A DNA stretch of 64,000 nt, taken from JAHJKV01 sp963678135. Its GTDB lineage: Bacteria > Desulfobacterota > Desulfovibrionia > Desulfovibrionales > Desulfovibrionaceae. Shown piece after piece: positions 8,149 through 16,237 of this stretch. The notes beneath the pieces were generated by a model. That model ran no database searches. It was not told the DNA's origin and saw only the letters and a list, made by a program, of their open reading frames with translations. Within the stretch, counting starts at the first letter, position 1, and each line of letters opens with the position of its first letter. The translations under genes were made by a program, and so were the position numbers. The stretch is from positions 744,001 through 808,000 of the forward strand of contig OY782667.1 of the NCBI GenBank assembly GCA_963678135.1, written 5' to 3'.

Positions 8149-9045
8149 ATGTTACATAGTCAGAGCATAGATCAGGGCGAAAGCAACAGCCCTAGCAATA
8201 ACAGCCCTAGCAATAACAGCCCTAGCAATAACTGTCTTAGTAGCAACTGTCTTAGCAACTATCTCAGTTTTTTTGCCAAAATAGGCAATGTAAGTTTGAA
8301 CGTGCTTGCAGAAGTGGGCGCCATGAGCATTTTTTTATTGCACGCTCTGGTCTTGGTGTTTTCTGCAACTTCTCAACTCCCAAAAATTATTCATCAAATT
8401 TATTTTATTGGCTGTAAATCCATTTCCGTTATTGCACTTATCGGGCTTTTTACCGGCATGGTCATGGGTATGCAGCTCTATTTTGCTTTGTCTCTTTTTG
8501 GGGCAGATGGCTTTTTAGGCTCCGGAGTTGCTTTGTCCATGGTGCGCGAGCTTGCTCCGGTACTCACTGCGATCATGATTACAGGGCGAGCTGGTTCAGC
8601 CATGACCGCTGAAATCGGAGTTATGCGTATTTCTGAACAGATTGATGCTTTGGAAATCATGGGCATAAATCCTATGGCCTATTTAGTAAGCCCAAAAATG
8701 GCAGCCTCTATTATTTCTTTTCCTATTTTGACTACTTTTTTTAATATCATTGCCATCTTTGGCGGCTGGCTCACAGGTATCAGACAACTTGGCGCAAATG
8801 AAGGCGTGTACATGTATCGCGTGGAGCAATCCATAAGCTGTGATGATATTTTTGGTGGTTTACTCAAGGCCTTAGTTTTTGGCATTATTGTGTGTACTAT
8901 AAGCTGTTATCATGGCTATTTTACGCACCTGCAAAAGGGCAGTGTCGGACCGGAAGGGGTCAGTCAATCCACAACAAATGCCGTGGTCATGAGTTGCGTT
9001 TTGATTCTTGTGTTTGACTATGTCTTGACTTCGCTCTTGTGGTAG
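8149..9045 (+). CDS. mlaE: MlaE-type ABC transporter permease
   Basis: The protein has 298 residues. Five to six membrane helices follow a cytoplasmic N-terminus, and the family core is clear (FTGMVMGMQ, VRELAPVLTAIMITGRAGSAMTAEIG, IDALEIMGINP). It is the inner-membrane permease of the Mla system, which moves phospholipids between the inner and outer membranes. The first 40 residues are a low-complexity Ser/Asn extension coded by 15-bp repeats, absent from typical MlaE. The next in-frame ATG (8323) would delete conserved sequence, so the extension is probably translated. There is no strong ribosome-binding site. It is the first gene of mlaEFDCA. Confidence 0.9.
   Translation: MLHSQSIDQGESNSPSNNSPSNNSPSNNCLSSNCLSNYLSFFAKIGNVSLNVLAEVGAMSIFLLHALVLVFSATSQLPKIIHQIYFIGCKSISVIALIGLFTGMVMGMQLYFALSLFGADGFLGSGVALSMVRELAPVLTAIMITGRAGSAMTAEIGVMRISEQIDALEIMGINPMAYLVSPKMAASIISFPILTTFFNIIAIFGGWLTGIRQLGANEGVYMYRVEQSISCDDIFGGLLKALVFGIIVCTISCYHGYFTHLQKGSVGPEGVSQSTTNAVVMSCVLILVFDYVLTSLLW
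8182..8260 (+). repeat. 15-bp tandem repeat inside mlaE 5' end
   Basis: About five copies of a 15-bp unit (agcaataacagccct, with later variants agcaataactgtctt and agtagcaactgtctt) code for Ser-Asn-Asn-Ser-Pro-type pentapeptides. The unit is a multiple of three, so copy-number change would keep the reading frame. Confidence 0.85.
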
Positions 9046-9056
9046 GAACCTGCATA

Positions 9057-9908
9057 ATGACATATTCTGAATACGATATAACTCTTAAAAACTTAGCCAT
9101 TGGCTATGGTGGCGTGCCAATAGTACAAAATATTAATGTCCGCTTACCTGCTGGAAAAATTTCCGTCATTCTTGGTGGTTCAGGTTGCGGTAAATCCACT
9201 TTGCTCAAGCATTTGCTGAAGCTGCATCCACCACTTGCAGGGGAAATACATATTGGTGGGCGTAATATCGTCAATATGTCTGCTACTGAGTGGACTTGCC
9301 TTAAATTACAACTTGGCTTGCTGTTTCAAGATGGTGCCTTACTTGGCTCTTTGACTCTTGGTCAAAATGTAGCTCTCCCTTTGCAAGAGCATACCCTGCT
9401 CAGTAAACAAACTATTTGGGACATGGTGTTAGCAAAACTTTCTTTGGTCGGGCTTGCACAGTATGCACATCTGTATCCAAATCAGCTTTCAGGAGGGATG
9501 CGTAAACGCGGAGGTCTTGCCAGAGCCATGATCATGGATCCGGGCATTCTATTTTGTGATGAACCAACATCCGGACTTGATCCCATCAATTCAGCTGAAC
9601 TTGATCAACTTCTTTTGGAACTCAACACTCGTTTTGGAATGACTCTTGTTGTGGTCAGTCATGATCTTGCAAGTATGCGTACTCTTGCCGATCATGTCGT
9701 GGTTTTGGGGGAAAGTCGAGTTTTGTTTCACGGAAGTTTGGATGAATTAGAAAGCAGTTCAGACCCATATTTGCGTCGCTTTTTAGATAGAGCAGCTGAA
9801 AAACGAAGTACACCCCGTTTGAGCATGTTACGATTTGAACCTTCTATGCTCAAGACGCAGTACACAACCTGTTCAAAGGATGAGGGTAAAATAAATGAAA
9901 AAATATAA
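9057..9908 (+). CDS. mlaF: MlaF-type ABC transporter ATPase
   Basis: The protein has 283 residues. Walker A is GGSGCGKST, the signature is LSGGMRKR and Walker B is ILFCDEPTSGLDP, with the D-loop and switch His (VVSHD). The Mla-specific LLFQDGALLGSLT is present. It powers lipid transport with MlaE. The start taken is ATG at 9057 with TAGGAA about 8 bases upstream. A GTG at 9039 overlapping mlaE is less likely. The C-terminal tail (about 245-283) is longer than the minimal ATPase and overlaps mlaD by 14 bp, a sign of translational coupling. Confidence 0.92.
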   Translation: MTYSEYDITLKNLAIGYGGVPIVQNINVRLPAGKISVILGGSGCGKSTLLKHLLKLHPPLAGEIHIGGRNIVNMSATEWTCLKLQLGLLFQDGALLGSLTLGQNVALPLQEHTLLSKQTIWDMVLAKLSLVGLAQYAHLYPNQLSGGMRKRGGLARAMIMDPGILFCDEPTSGLDPINSAELDQLLLELNTRFGMTLVVVSHDLASMRTLADHVVVLGESRVLFHGSLDELESSSDPYLRRFLDRAAEKRSTPRLSMLRFEPSMLKTQYTTCSKDEGKINEKI

Positions 9909-10359
9909 TCAAGAAATAGCAGTAGGTCTTTTTGTTTGTATTGGACTTCTTTGCATTGCTTACATGAGTGTACGCCTTGGAAACATTACGCTTTTTGATG
10001 ATGAAAGTTATGTGCTTCATGCTTCATTTACAAAAATCACTGGCCTAAAAATCAATGCTCCGGTCAGCATGTATGGTGTTGAAGTAGGGCATGTTTCAGC
10101 CATCACTCTTGACCTTGAAGGAAAACAAACAAATACTGTACCTGTCGCTGTTGTTGAAATGAAAATAGGCAAACAATATGTCATAGATAATGAAGCCACA
10201 GCAAGCATCAAAACTTCAGGCTTGATCGGTGATAAATTTGTCGATATTTCTCTTGGCATGGGGGAAGAACCCTTGCTTGATGGTGCTACTATTTTTGCCA
10301 CTGTTCCGGCTGTGGACTTAGAAGACTTGATTGGAAAATTCGCAAGCGGCGAACTCTAG
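9895..10359 (+). CDS. mlaD: MlaD-type MCE-domain lipid-binding protein
   Basis: The protein has 154 residues, standard MlaD length. One N-terminal membrane anchor (about 8-27) is followed by a single MCE domain (about 38-115). The pattern includes GLKINAPVSMYGVEVGHV and SGLIGDKFVDI. MlaD forms a periplasmic hexameric ring on MlaEF that passes lipids to MlaC. It overlaps mlaF by 14 bp and is followed by mlaC after 27 bp. Confidence 0.9.
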   Translation: MKKYNQEIAVGLFVCIGLLCIAYMSVRLGNITLFDDESYVLHASFTKITGLKINAPVSMYGVEVGHVSAITLDLEGKQTNTVPVAVVEMKIGKQYVIDNEATASIKTSGLIGDKFVDISLGMGEEPLLDGATIFATVPAVDLEDLIGKFASGEL

Positions 10360-10386
10360 CTTAATTTTTTGGATTTGAGGTATATT

Positions 10387-11031
10387 GTGAAAAAATGTAT
10401 ATTTTTAACTGCTTTTTTACTCTGTTGTACTGTTTTACCAGCTCAGGCTACCAGCCCGACTGAAACACTGCAGCAGGGCATTGGTCGCTTGATGACGGTT
10501 TTGCGTGATCCTGCCTATGATCTTGAAGCAGGGCTCAGCGACAAGCATCTTGAAGCCTTATGCCATGTGGCTTACAGTTTTTTTGATTTTAATGAGCTTA
10601 CTCGTCGCTGTGTTGGCAGGGTTTGGAAAACATTTAGCCCAAAACAGCGAACAGATTTGGCCACAGCGTTTCGTGAATTATTGGAAAAGACTTATATCCG
10701 CAAACTCAATACTGATTGTCTGCAAGAACTCAAGGGGTTTACAGAAGACTCTATTCGTTTCAAAAGTGAACAAATTCAAGGCTCTTTAGCCATGGTAAAT
10801 ACTGTGTTCTCTCTTACGGATAAAGAACTCAATGTTAGCTTTCGGCTGATCAATAAAAATGGTACATGGTATGCGTATGATCTTATTGGCGAAGGTTTGA
10901 CCTTAATGGGAATTTATAAAGATGAATTTAGAAATGCCCTGCTCAGGCAAACACCTGAAGAATTAACTGCAAGTTTACAGCAAAGAAAATTGGCAGTAGA
11001 AAATAAAAGGGAAGCCATGGGGCAAGACTAA
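10387..11031 (+). CDS. mlaC: MlaC-type periplasmic phospholipid carrier
   Basis: The protein has 214 residues from the GTG start, which has GAGG 6 bases upstream. A TTG further 5' is less likely. A signal peptide (KKCIFLTAFLLCCTVLPAQA) precedes an MlaC/Ttg2D domain with AYSFFDFNELTRRCVGRVW and FRELLEKTYIRKL. The protein ferries phospholipid between the inner-membrane MlaEFD complex and outer-membrane MlaA. It is the fourth gene in the operon, consistent with the mlaEFDC order. Confidence 0.87.
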   Translation: MKKCIFLTAFLLCCTVLPAQATSPTETLQQGIGRLMTVLRDPAYDLEAGLSDKHLEALCHVAYSFFDFNELTRRCVGRVWKTFSPKQRTDLATAFRELLEKTYIRKLNTDCLQELKGFTEDSIRFKSEQIQGSLAMVNTVFSLTDKELNVSFRLINKNGTWYAYDLIGEGLTLMGIYKDEFRNALLRQTPEELTASLQQRKLAVENKREAMGQD

Positions 11032-11076
11032 GTAGCTCATTGCTTTCTGAATACAAAAATTCTGAATACAAAAATA

Positions 11077-11901
11077 ATGTCCATAAAATATTTATTTACA
11101 CTCTGTTTTTTGATTTTTTGCTTTGTATTTCTCACAGGCAGTATGGCTTGTTTTGCCCAAAATCAAAGCTCTCAAACATACGATAGGCTAGATAACATGC
11201 CATATGCAGACCCAGCTGAGGATGACTCTTTTGAAGAACTTTGGGATGCACAAGGCAATGTCCTTGGTCAAGAAGGGGATACTATAAGCCAAGTTCAAGA
11301 CCCATTTGAAATATGGAATAGAGCATGTTTTCAGTTCAATGACAGAATGTTTTTTTGGGTACTTCAGCCTCTGGCTCAAGGATATTCTGTTGTCTGTCCT
11401 CAAAAAGTAAGAAGCTGGGTAGCGAATTTCTTCACCAACCTTCTGTATCCTGTGCGTTTTGCAAATTGCCTTTTTCAAGGAAAATTCAGCAAGGCCGGAT
11501 ATGAGACTTCAAAATTCATTGCCAATATCTGCATAGGCTGTGGAGGCTTGGGAGACATAACCCAAGGCCACACCATACTTGTTGACATATCAAAGGATAA
11601 CGAAGACCTAGGGCAGACTCTTGGCCTGTGGGGTATTGATAGCGGAGCCTATCTGGTTTTGCCTTTTTTCGGTCCTTCAAGCATACGAGATACCATTGGC
11701 ATGGCCGGAGATACATTCCTGACTCCTACATACTATGTGACGCAATGGCATGAAAGCCTTGCTCTAAAAAATTATGAAAAAATCAATGCACTCTCGCTTC
11801 GTATGGGAAGCTATGAAGATATAAAAGAAGCTGCTTTGGATCCATATATTGCGCTCAGATCTGCGTACCTCAGGCTCCGCGTGGCTCAAATGGATCGTTG
11901 A
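11077..11901 (+). CDS. mlaA: MlaA/VacJ outer-membrane lipid-asymmetry protein
   Basis: The protein has 274 residues. The MlaA domain starts at DPFEIWNRACFQFND (about 77-91) and runs through LYPVRFANCLFQGKF and YLVLPFFGPSSIRDTIG. A signal peptide ends near ACFAQ, and the lipobox SMAC is not canonical, so lipidation is uncertain. An acidic linker of about 45 residues precedes the domain. MlaA removes phospholipid from the outer leaflet of the outer membrane. Having it in the same run as mlaEFDC makes the complete pathway one locus. No clear ribosome-binding site is visible, and the upstream DNA holds a short direct repeat (ttctgaatacaaaaa). Confidence 0.88.
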   Translation: MSIKYLFTLCFLIFCFVFLTGSMACFAQNQSSQTYDRLDNMPYADPAEDDSFEELWDAQGNVLGQEGDTISQVQDPFEIWNRACFQFNDRMFFWVLQPLAQGYSVVCPQKVRSWVANFFTNLLYPVRFANCLFQGKFSKAGYETSKFIANICIGCGGLGDITQGHTILVDISKDNEDLGQTLGLWGIDSGAYLVLPFFGPSSIRDTIGMAGDTFLTPTYYVTQWHESLALKNYEKINALSLRMGSYEDIKEAALDPYIALRSAYLRLRVAQMDR

Positions 11902-12428
11902 TGCAGATCGCTGTGATTTCAGATACACATCTCAAGCGACCTGAACAATGGTTTGTGGATTTTTATGAACAAGAGCTTATACAAGCTGATCTTCTTGTGC
12001 ATTGTGGTGATCTTACTGATCCCTTGATATGGCAATTTCTATTGCAGCACCCTCAGTTTGTATGTGCACGAGGAAACTGTGACAGAAGCCCTGTTTTTAA
12101 TGACTCGCTCAATGACTTTGTCAAACTTGAGCTTTCCGGGCAACAAGCATTTGGGAATGCACACGCCAAATCTTTTTCTTTAGCAGTATGCCATGGTTGG
12201 GGAGTACGCTCTGCTGTACCTCAAACCGTTGCTGAACATTTTGGGAAAAACTGGGATCTTATTTGCTTTGGTCACACGCATTTGCGTTATTTTTCCAATG
12301 AATTTGGAAGCTATTTATGCAATCCCGGCTCTCTTGGAGAGCATGGTTCTTGGGCTATGATTACTGCGCTGCCTGAAACAGAGCTACTGTGTGAATTTCG
12401 CAGTTGCGTATCATTTTCACAGCGATGA
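11901..12428 (+). CDS. YfcE/MJ0936-type metallophosphoesterase
   Basis: The protein has 175 residues. All metallophosphatase motifs are seen: ISDTH, HCGDL, GNCDR, CHGWG and GHTHL. They provide a two-metal active site for phosphodiester or phosphomonoester hydrolysis. YfcE-like enzymes have no settled substrate. The ATG overlaps the mlaA stop (TGATG), so translation is coupled to the Mla operon. A functional link with lipid transport is not implied by the family. Confidence 0.85.
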   Translation: MQIAVISDTHLKRPEQWFVDFYEQELIQADLLVHCGDLTDPLIWQFLLQHPQFVCARGNCDRSPVFNDSLNDFVKLELSGQQAFGNAHAKSFSLAVCHGWGVRSAVPQTVAEHFGKNWDLICFGHTHLRYFSNEFGSYLCNPGSLGEHGSWAMITALPETELLCEFRSCVSFSQR

Positions 12429-12470
12429 GCAAAGGGAGTGCTCTATACACATGGAAGAGCACAAGGACAA

Positions 12471-12914
12471 ATGAATATTTTATTTCTTTGCACCGGGAAT
12501 TCCTGCCGAAGCCAAATGGCAGAAGCATGGGCAAGGCATCTTAAACAAGATCTTTTTCATGCCTATTCCGCGGGTACCAAAAAACATGGCGTCAATCCAC
12601 TTGCTGTAAAAGTCATGGCAGAAGTCGGCGTGGACATGAGCAGTCAACACTCAAAAACTATAAGTGAACTCCCGCAACATATTGACTTTGAGTATGTTAT
12701 AACTCTTTGCAATAATGCTCATGAAAAATGCCCTTTTTTCCCAGCAAAAACTCAAATTATCCACGCTGGCTTTGACGATCCACCAAGCCTTGCTCAACAT
12801 GCTACAAGTAGCGAGGAAGCATTGCACTGTTACAGGCAAGTACGGGATAGTATCAAACTATTTGTTGCAACACTTCCGGACTCACTTGAATTGCCAAATA
12901 CCCCCTCGCCCTGA
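12471..12914 (+). CDS. Low-molecular-weight phosphatase-fold arsenate reductase-like protein
   Basis: The protein has 147 residues from the ATG with AAGGA upstream. The P-loop CTGNSCRSQMAEAW begins at the N-terminus. ITLCNNAHEKCPFFP carries the two further cysteines that relay the disulfide in thioredoxin-coupled arsenate reductases (like Cys82 and Cys89 of pI258 ArsC). HAGFDDPP supplies the Asp. Arsenate reduction is therefore plausible. No arsenite pump or ArsR is nearby, so a protein-tyrosine phosphatase role stays open. It lies 42 bp after the phosphoesterase. Confidence 0.78.
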   Translation: MNILFLCTGNSCRSQMAEAWARHLKQDLFHAYSAGTKKHGVNPLAVKVMAEVGVDMSSQHSKTISELPQHIDFEYVITLCNNAHEKCPFFPAKTQIIHAGFDDPPSLAQHATSSEEALHCYRQVRDSIKLFVATLPDSLELPNTPSP

Positions 12915-13015
12915 AAGCTTTGCAAAAGCCACTTTCCTTTCCTTTGTGTCTTTGCTATGTCCTAAAAAAAATGACATCTGGGCTTTTGTAACCTTTTTCT
13001 TACTGGAGAATAAAC

Positions 13016-13099
13016 ATGGACTTTTTCTGGTTTTTTCTTGGCTTAGGCATGGTCATTAGTGCAATTGCTTTTATTAAAATAAGTAGTCTTGAAGACTAA
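13016..13099 (+). CDS. Candidate 27-residue single-span membrane protein
   Basis: A short open frame codes for one hydrophobic segment (DFFWFFLGLGMVISAIAFI) and a short charged tail (KISSLED). GGAG lies 8 bases before the ATG, a better site than many longer genes here have. I do not recognise the family. It sits alone between the ArsC-like gene and a repeat-rich stretch. Aromatic-rich N-terminal segments of this kind occur in small subunits of membrane complexes, but no partner is evident. Confidence 0.4.
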   Translation: MDFFWFFLGLGMVISAIAFIKISSLED

Positions 13100-13320
13100 A
13101 TCGAATTATTTCTGGCTATAATCTGTGCCTAAAAGGCAGCAATCTGAGTGCTAGCGATAATCTGCTTAGAAAAAAAATAATTTTTCAGTAATAGTAGTAC
13201 TCTGCCAGTGATAGGAATAATTTTTTAGCAATAACGACAATCTGCCAGTGCTAGCGATAATCTGCTAGCAATCACAAAAATCTGTCAGTAATAGCAGTAA
13301 GTTATCAATAATAGCAATAA
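13100..13320. repeat. Imperfect short tandem repeats upstream of xthA
   Basis: About nine loose copies of a 22-26-base phrase built on agtgctagcgataatctgc / agcaataacgacaatctgc run up to the xthA start region. The phrase tagcaataac also occurs in the mlaE coding repeats. No open frame or hairpin of note is present. Confidence 0.6.
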
Positions 13321-13345
13321 GTTGCCAAGAACAAAGGTTGAATCC

Positions 13346-14113
13346 TTGCGTATTTTTTCATGGAATGTCAACGGCTACCGAGCTGTGCTCAAAAAGGGTT
13401 TCATGCAATGGCTTGAAAACTGCGGTGCAGACGTGGTCATGTTGCAAGAGACCAAAGCTCATCCTGATCAGCTTGAGGCACAAGCCTTGGCTCCATCAGG
13501 CTTTACATCCAGTTATTTTAATTGGAGTAAAGGCAAAAAAGGCTATTCCGGCACAGCAATGTTTGCCACGCCCAAGCCACTTTCCTATTGCGAATCCTTA
13601 CCAGATGCACGCTATACAGGCGAAGGCAGGGTGCAGCTTTTAGAATTTGAACAATTCTGGCTGTTCAATATTTATTTTCCAAACGGTCAAATGAACGAAG
13701 AAAGGCTGGATTTCAAGCTTGGATTTTATGATGCTTTTCTGGATTATGCTGAAGAATTACGCAAAACCAAGCCCATTATCGTGGGTGGAGATTTTAATAC
13801 AGCACACAGGGAAATTGATCTTAAAAACCCCAAAGCCAATGCGGATAAATCTGGATTTTTACCTATTGAACGAGCGTGGATAGATAAATTTATTGCAGCC
13901 GGATATGTAGATACATTCAGACTTTTTGATGAAAGCCCCGGGAATTACTCATGGTGGTCATACAGGGCAAATGCAAGAGCCAATAATTCAGGGTGGCGTA
14001 TTGACTACTTTTTTGTTTCTGATGAATTGCAGGAACATGTGTCCAAGGCTTGGATTGATCCGGACATCATGGGTTCAGATCATTGCCCTATTGGCCTTGA
14101 ATTACAGTTTTAA
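13346..14113 (+). CDS. xthA: Exodeoxyribonuclease III (AP endonuclease)
   Basis: The protein has 255 residues. It opens with RIFSWNVNGYRA, then LQETKA, FNIYFPNG, GGDFNTAH, RIDYFFVS and a C-terminal GSDHCPI, the full set of Mg-binding and catalytic residues of the ExoIII/APE1 family. It repairs abasic sites and trims 3' ends. The start chosen is TTG at 13346, where AAAGG lies 8 bases upstream and the family usually begins. A TTG at 13322 in the same frame lies in the repeat tract. It is convergent with the 14.1-kb gene. Confidence 0.92.
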   Translation: MRIFSWNVNGYRAVLKKGFMQWLENCGADVVMLQETKAHPDQLEAQALAPSGFTSSYFNWSKGKKGYSGTAMFATPKPLSYCESLPDARYTGEGRVQLLEFEQFWLFNIYFPNGQMNEERLDFKLGFYDAFLDYAEELRKTKPIIVGGDFNTAHREIDLKNPKANADKSGFLPIERAWIDKFIAAGYVDTFRLFDESPGNYSWWSYRANARANNSGWRIDYFFVSDELQEHVSKAWIDPDIMGSDHCPIGLELQF

Positions 14114-14119
14114 TTGATG

Positions 14120-14359
14120 CTAGCTCTTTTTGCTCTCTGCTGGGAATAAACTCTGGGCAAGCGTGCTTAAAAGCTGGAGCATGTCTTTTGGAAGTGCTTT
14201 CTCAAGTTCGGTCGTAGCATCATACAAAGCAGGCTCTAGCCCTTTTTCAGGCTTTTCTACACATTGGGGAACACTTTCATCTTTATCCATTGCAAGGCCT
14301 CTGCGATTATTAGCTCGGTATCTTGCTACGGGATTTTGCAAGAGCAAGTCCTTTGCCAC
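14120..14359 (-). CDS. Small protein overlapping the GRG-protein 3' end; possible frameshifted continuation
   Basis: An open frame of 79 codons begins with GTG and overlaps the end of the upstream gene by 50 bp in the +1 frame. The product is hydrophilic with a C-terminal amphipathic helix (LEKALPKDMLQLLSTLAQSLF). I do not recognise it. It may be a separate coupled gene, or the C-terminal half of the Gly/Arg-rich protein, separated by a natural frameshift or a sequencing slip. No strong ribosome-binding site precedes the GTG. Confidence 0.45.
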   Translation of the reverse strand: MAKDLLLQNPVARYRANNRRGLAMDKDESVPQCVEKPEKGLEPALYDATTELEKALPKDMLQLLSTLAQSLFPAESKKS

Positions 14360-14720
14360 ATCCCGGATTACTTAAAGGGCAATGATTCTCACACAAAGGA
14401 CAGGTTTCTGCGTCCATAATAGGCTGAGCTGTGTTCATAGTAGGCTGTGTTGCATTCATCATCGGCTGAACCGAAGCTGCTTGTTGCGTGGCTTGGTAAT
14501 TTTTTTGTTCAAATTGTTCCTGCTGTTCAAATATTGACAGTCGCCCCCCTAACATACACCCAGAGCCAGAAAACCGCCTTCCTTTACCAAGCCCGCGTCC
14601 TTGACTGCTACCACGCCCAGCTCCGCGTCCAAAGCCACAACCAATGCCACGTTCTGCAAATCTTTGCCCGTATGCTATGTTGTCAGATTCTTTTGCTTTG
14701 TTACTCTTTTTTGCAAACAT
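14310..14720 (-). CDS. Gly/Arg-rich Cys-containing protein downstream of mrp
   Basis: The protein has 136 residues. A Gly-Arg-rich stretch (GCGFGRGAGRGSSQGRGLGKG, about 27-47) is followed by Gln-rich and Met-Asn repeat segments (QPMMNATQPTMNTAQPIMDA). A Cys cluster follows (CPLCENHCPLSNPGCGKG, near 105-122). The composition recalls small Gly/Arg-rich proteins that accompany Mrp and NifX-like genes in anaerobes. The Cys cluster may bind zinc or an iron-sulfur centre. AAGGAG lies 8 bases before the ATG. It follows mrp by 41 bp in the same operon. Confidence 0.65.
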   Translation of the reverse strand: MFAKKSNKAKESDNIAYGQRFAERGIGCGFGRGAGRGSSQGRGLGKGRRFSGSGCMLGGRLSIFEQQEQFEQKNYQATQQAASVQPMMNATQPTMNTAQPIMDAETCPLCENHCPLSNPGCGKGLALAKSRSKIPS

Positions 14721-14761
14721 ATTCTTTACTCCTTGATAGACGCAGAAGCTATAGAGGCAGT

Positions 14762-15628
14762 CTAGGCAAAAGCTTCAATGACCTTCTGTACAATATCACT
14801 CATGGCTTTGGCAGAAGCGGATTCCTTTTCTGTTTTTACATACACATAGCCTTCATCTCCGGAGCGAGCGACTTCTGGATCCATGGGGATACGCCCTAAA
14901 AAAGGAACATTCATTTCCGTGGCCAAATTTTCTCCACCACCGGAACCAAAAATATCATAGACCTTACCGCAATCAGGACAAGAAAAACCAGACATATTTT
15001 CCACAATGCCCAAAACTTCATTGCCCAATTCACCCACAAAACTTACAGAACGGCGCACATCATCAATAGCTACGCCCTGTGGGGTAGTCACAATAACAGC
15101 TTTAGCTTCTGTACCAATAAGCTGCATGGCAGAAAGCGGTTCATCGCCAGTTCCCGGGGGGCAGTCAATAACCAAAAAATCAAGATCACCCCAAGTGACA
15201 TCTTGTACAAATTGGCGGATAAGCCCCATTTTAACCGGCCCACGCCAAATAACGGCCTGCTCCTTATTCGGCAACATAAAGCCTAAAGACATTACCCAAA
15301 GATTTTTGCCCCAAGCAATGGGCTCCATAAAATCAGGCCCCATATGTGGCTTTTTATCTTCCAAAGAAAGCAAACGAGGGACAGAAGGGCCATGTACATC
15401 CACATCTAACAGCCCAACGGTTTTTCCGGCAATAGCAAGTGCTGCTGCAATATTTACGGCAACAGTGGATTTGCCCACACCGCCTTTGCCAGACATGACC
15501 ACAATAGTATTCTTTATGCGTGATAAAGTTTTGTTAAGTTTTTTATCAGCATCAGAAGGACAACCATCAGGAGAACCACAACTTCCGTCAGGATTAGCCG
15601 AAGAACAGGAACTGCATTCATCACTCAT
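14762..15628 (-). CDS. Mrp/NBP35-family P-loop ATPase, iron-sulfur carrier
   Basis: The protein has 288 residues. An N-terminal Cys-rich segment (CSSCSSANPDGSCGSPDGC) is the NBP35-like cluster site. The deviant Walker A MSGKGGVGKST follows, then DVDVHGPSVPRL, VIDCPPGTGDEPL and the C-terminal CPDCGKVYDIFGSGGG with the CxxC that bridges subunits. Such proteins bind and transfer 4Fe-4S clusters. In Desulfovibrio a homologue (DVU2109) belongs to the orp complex linked to cell division. The start has AAGGAG 7 bases upstream, and a 10-codon longer frame is not supported. Confidence 0.9.
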   Translation of the reverse strand: MSDECSSCSSANPDGSCGSPDGCPSDADKKLNKTLSRIKNTIVVMSGKGGVGKSTVAVNIAAALAIAGKTVGLLDVDVHGPSVPRLLSLEDKKPHMGPDFMEPIAWGKNLWVMSLGFMLPNKEQAVIWRGPVKMGLIRQFVQDVTWGDLDFLVIDCPPGTGDEPLSAMQLIGTEAKAVIVTTPQGVAIDDVRRSVSFVGELGNEVLGIVENMSGFSCPDCGKVYDIFGSGGGENLATEMNVPFLGRIPMDPEVARSGDEGYVYVKTEKESASAKAMSDIVQKVIEAFA

Positions 15629-15697
15629 AACAAACTCCTTAAGAATATTTACTAGCAAATTAAAAACAAGATAAAACTATAAGCAAAAATAAAAAAG

Positions 15698-16075
15698 TCA
15701 AACCACAGCAGAAGAAAAGCCTTTACATCTGTCCCTGCAGCAGCCTCGACACCCGGGCATGGCCAAGGTATGCAAAGCATCCTGACGCAAGGCTTCAAGC
15801 ACTTCTTCAACAGAACCTTTGATAAAAGATGCAATGCTAAGGCCAGCATGTTGCATGGCTTTTCGTGTTTGCCCACAAATCGCGCCACAAATAAGAAAAG
15901 AAACCTTACAGGCCAAGATGGCCGATGTCCTGTCTGCTGTATCTCGTAAAGGAAGGGATAAATGCCCGGCAGGGTAAATCTCCCCGTTTTCATGAACGTC
16001 AAAGAATCTATATTCTTGGGCGTTTTCAAAAACAGAGGCCAGTCTTTCTTCATAACAGGCAAGACAAATAATCAT
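15698..16075 (-). CDS. NifX/NifB-type cofactor-binding domain protein (MTH1175-like)
   Basis: The protein has 125 residues. The domain resembles dinitrogenase iron-molybdenum cofactor biosynthesis proteins (ICGAICGQTRKAMQHAGL, then a FIKGSVEEVLEAL helix). The C-terminal Cys cluster MPGCRGCCRDRC is an addition. Desulfovibrio DVU2108, a member of the orp complex, is of this type and sits next to an Mrp protein, as here. The cluster or metal bound is not predictable. It is the first gene of the minus-strand operon, 43 bp downstream of a sigma-54 promoter match. Confidence 0.8.
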   Translation of the reverse strand: MIICLACYEERLASVFENAQEYRFFDVHENGEIYPAGHLSLPLRDTADRTSAILACKVSFLICGAICGQTRKAMQHAGLSIASFIKGSVEEVLEALRQDALHTLAMPGCRGCCRDRCKGFSSAVV

Positions 16076-16117
16076 ACATATACCTAGCGTAACCTAAGTC
16101 AATTTTGATGCAAATAT

Positions 16118-16133
16118 AGCATACACTGTTCCT
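16118..16133 (-). promoter_or_regulatory. Candidate sigma-54 promoter of the orp-like operon
   Basis: The minus strand reads AGGAACAGTGTATGCT. GG and GC are separated by exactly ten bases, and several flanking consensus positions match TGGCACN5TTGCW. The predicted start near 16106 is about 30 bases before the NifX-like ATG. The adjacent gene codes for a sigma-54 activator. Confidence 0.5.
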
Positions 16134-16237
16134 AAATAAAAAACATCAAAGAGTAACAAGAGATTAGAGTATAAAACACAGCACCCAGCTTTTTCCAAAG
16201 GGCAGGAAACACGTCACAGCTTGCTGCAAAAGGCATA

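Noticed and set aside
15006..15674. 222-codon plus-strand frame opposite mrp
   Set aside because: Antisense shadow of a clear Mrp gene, without family features.
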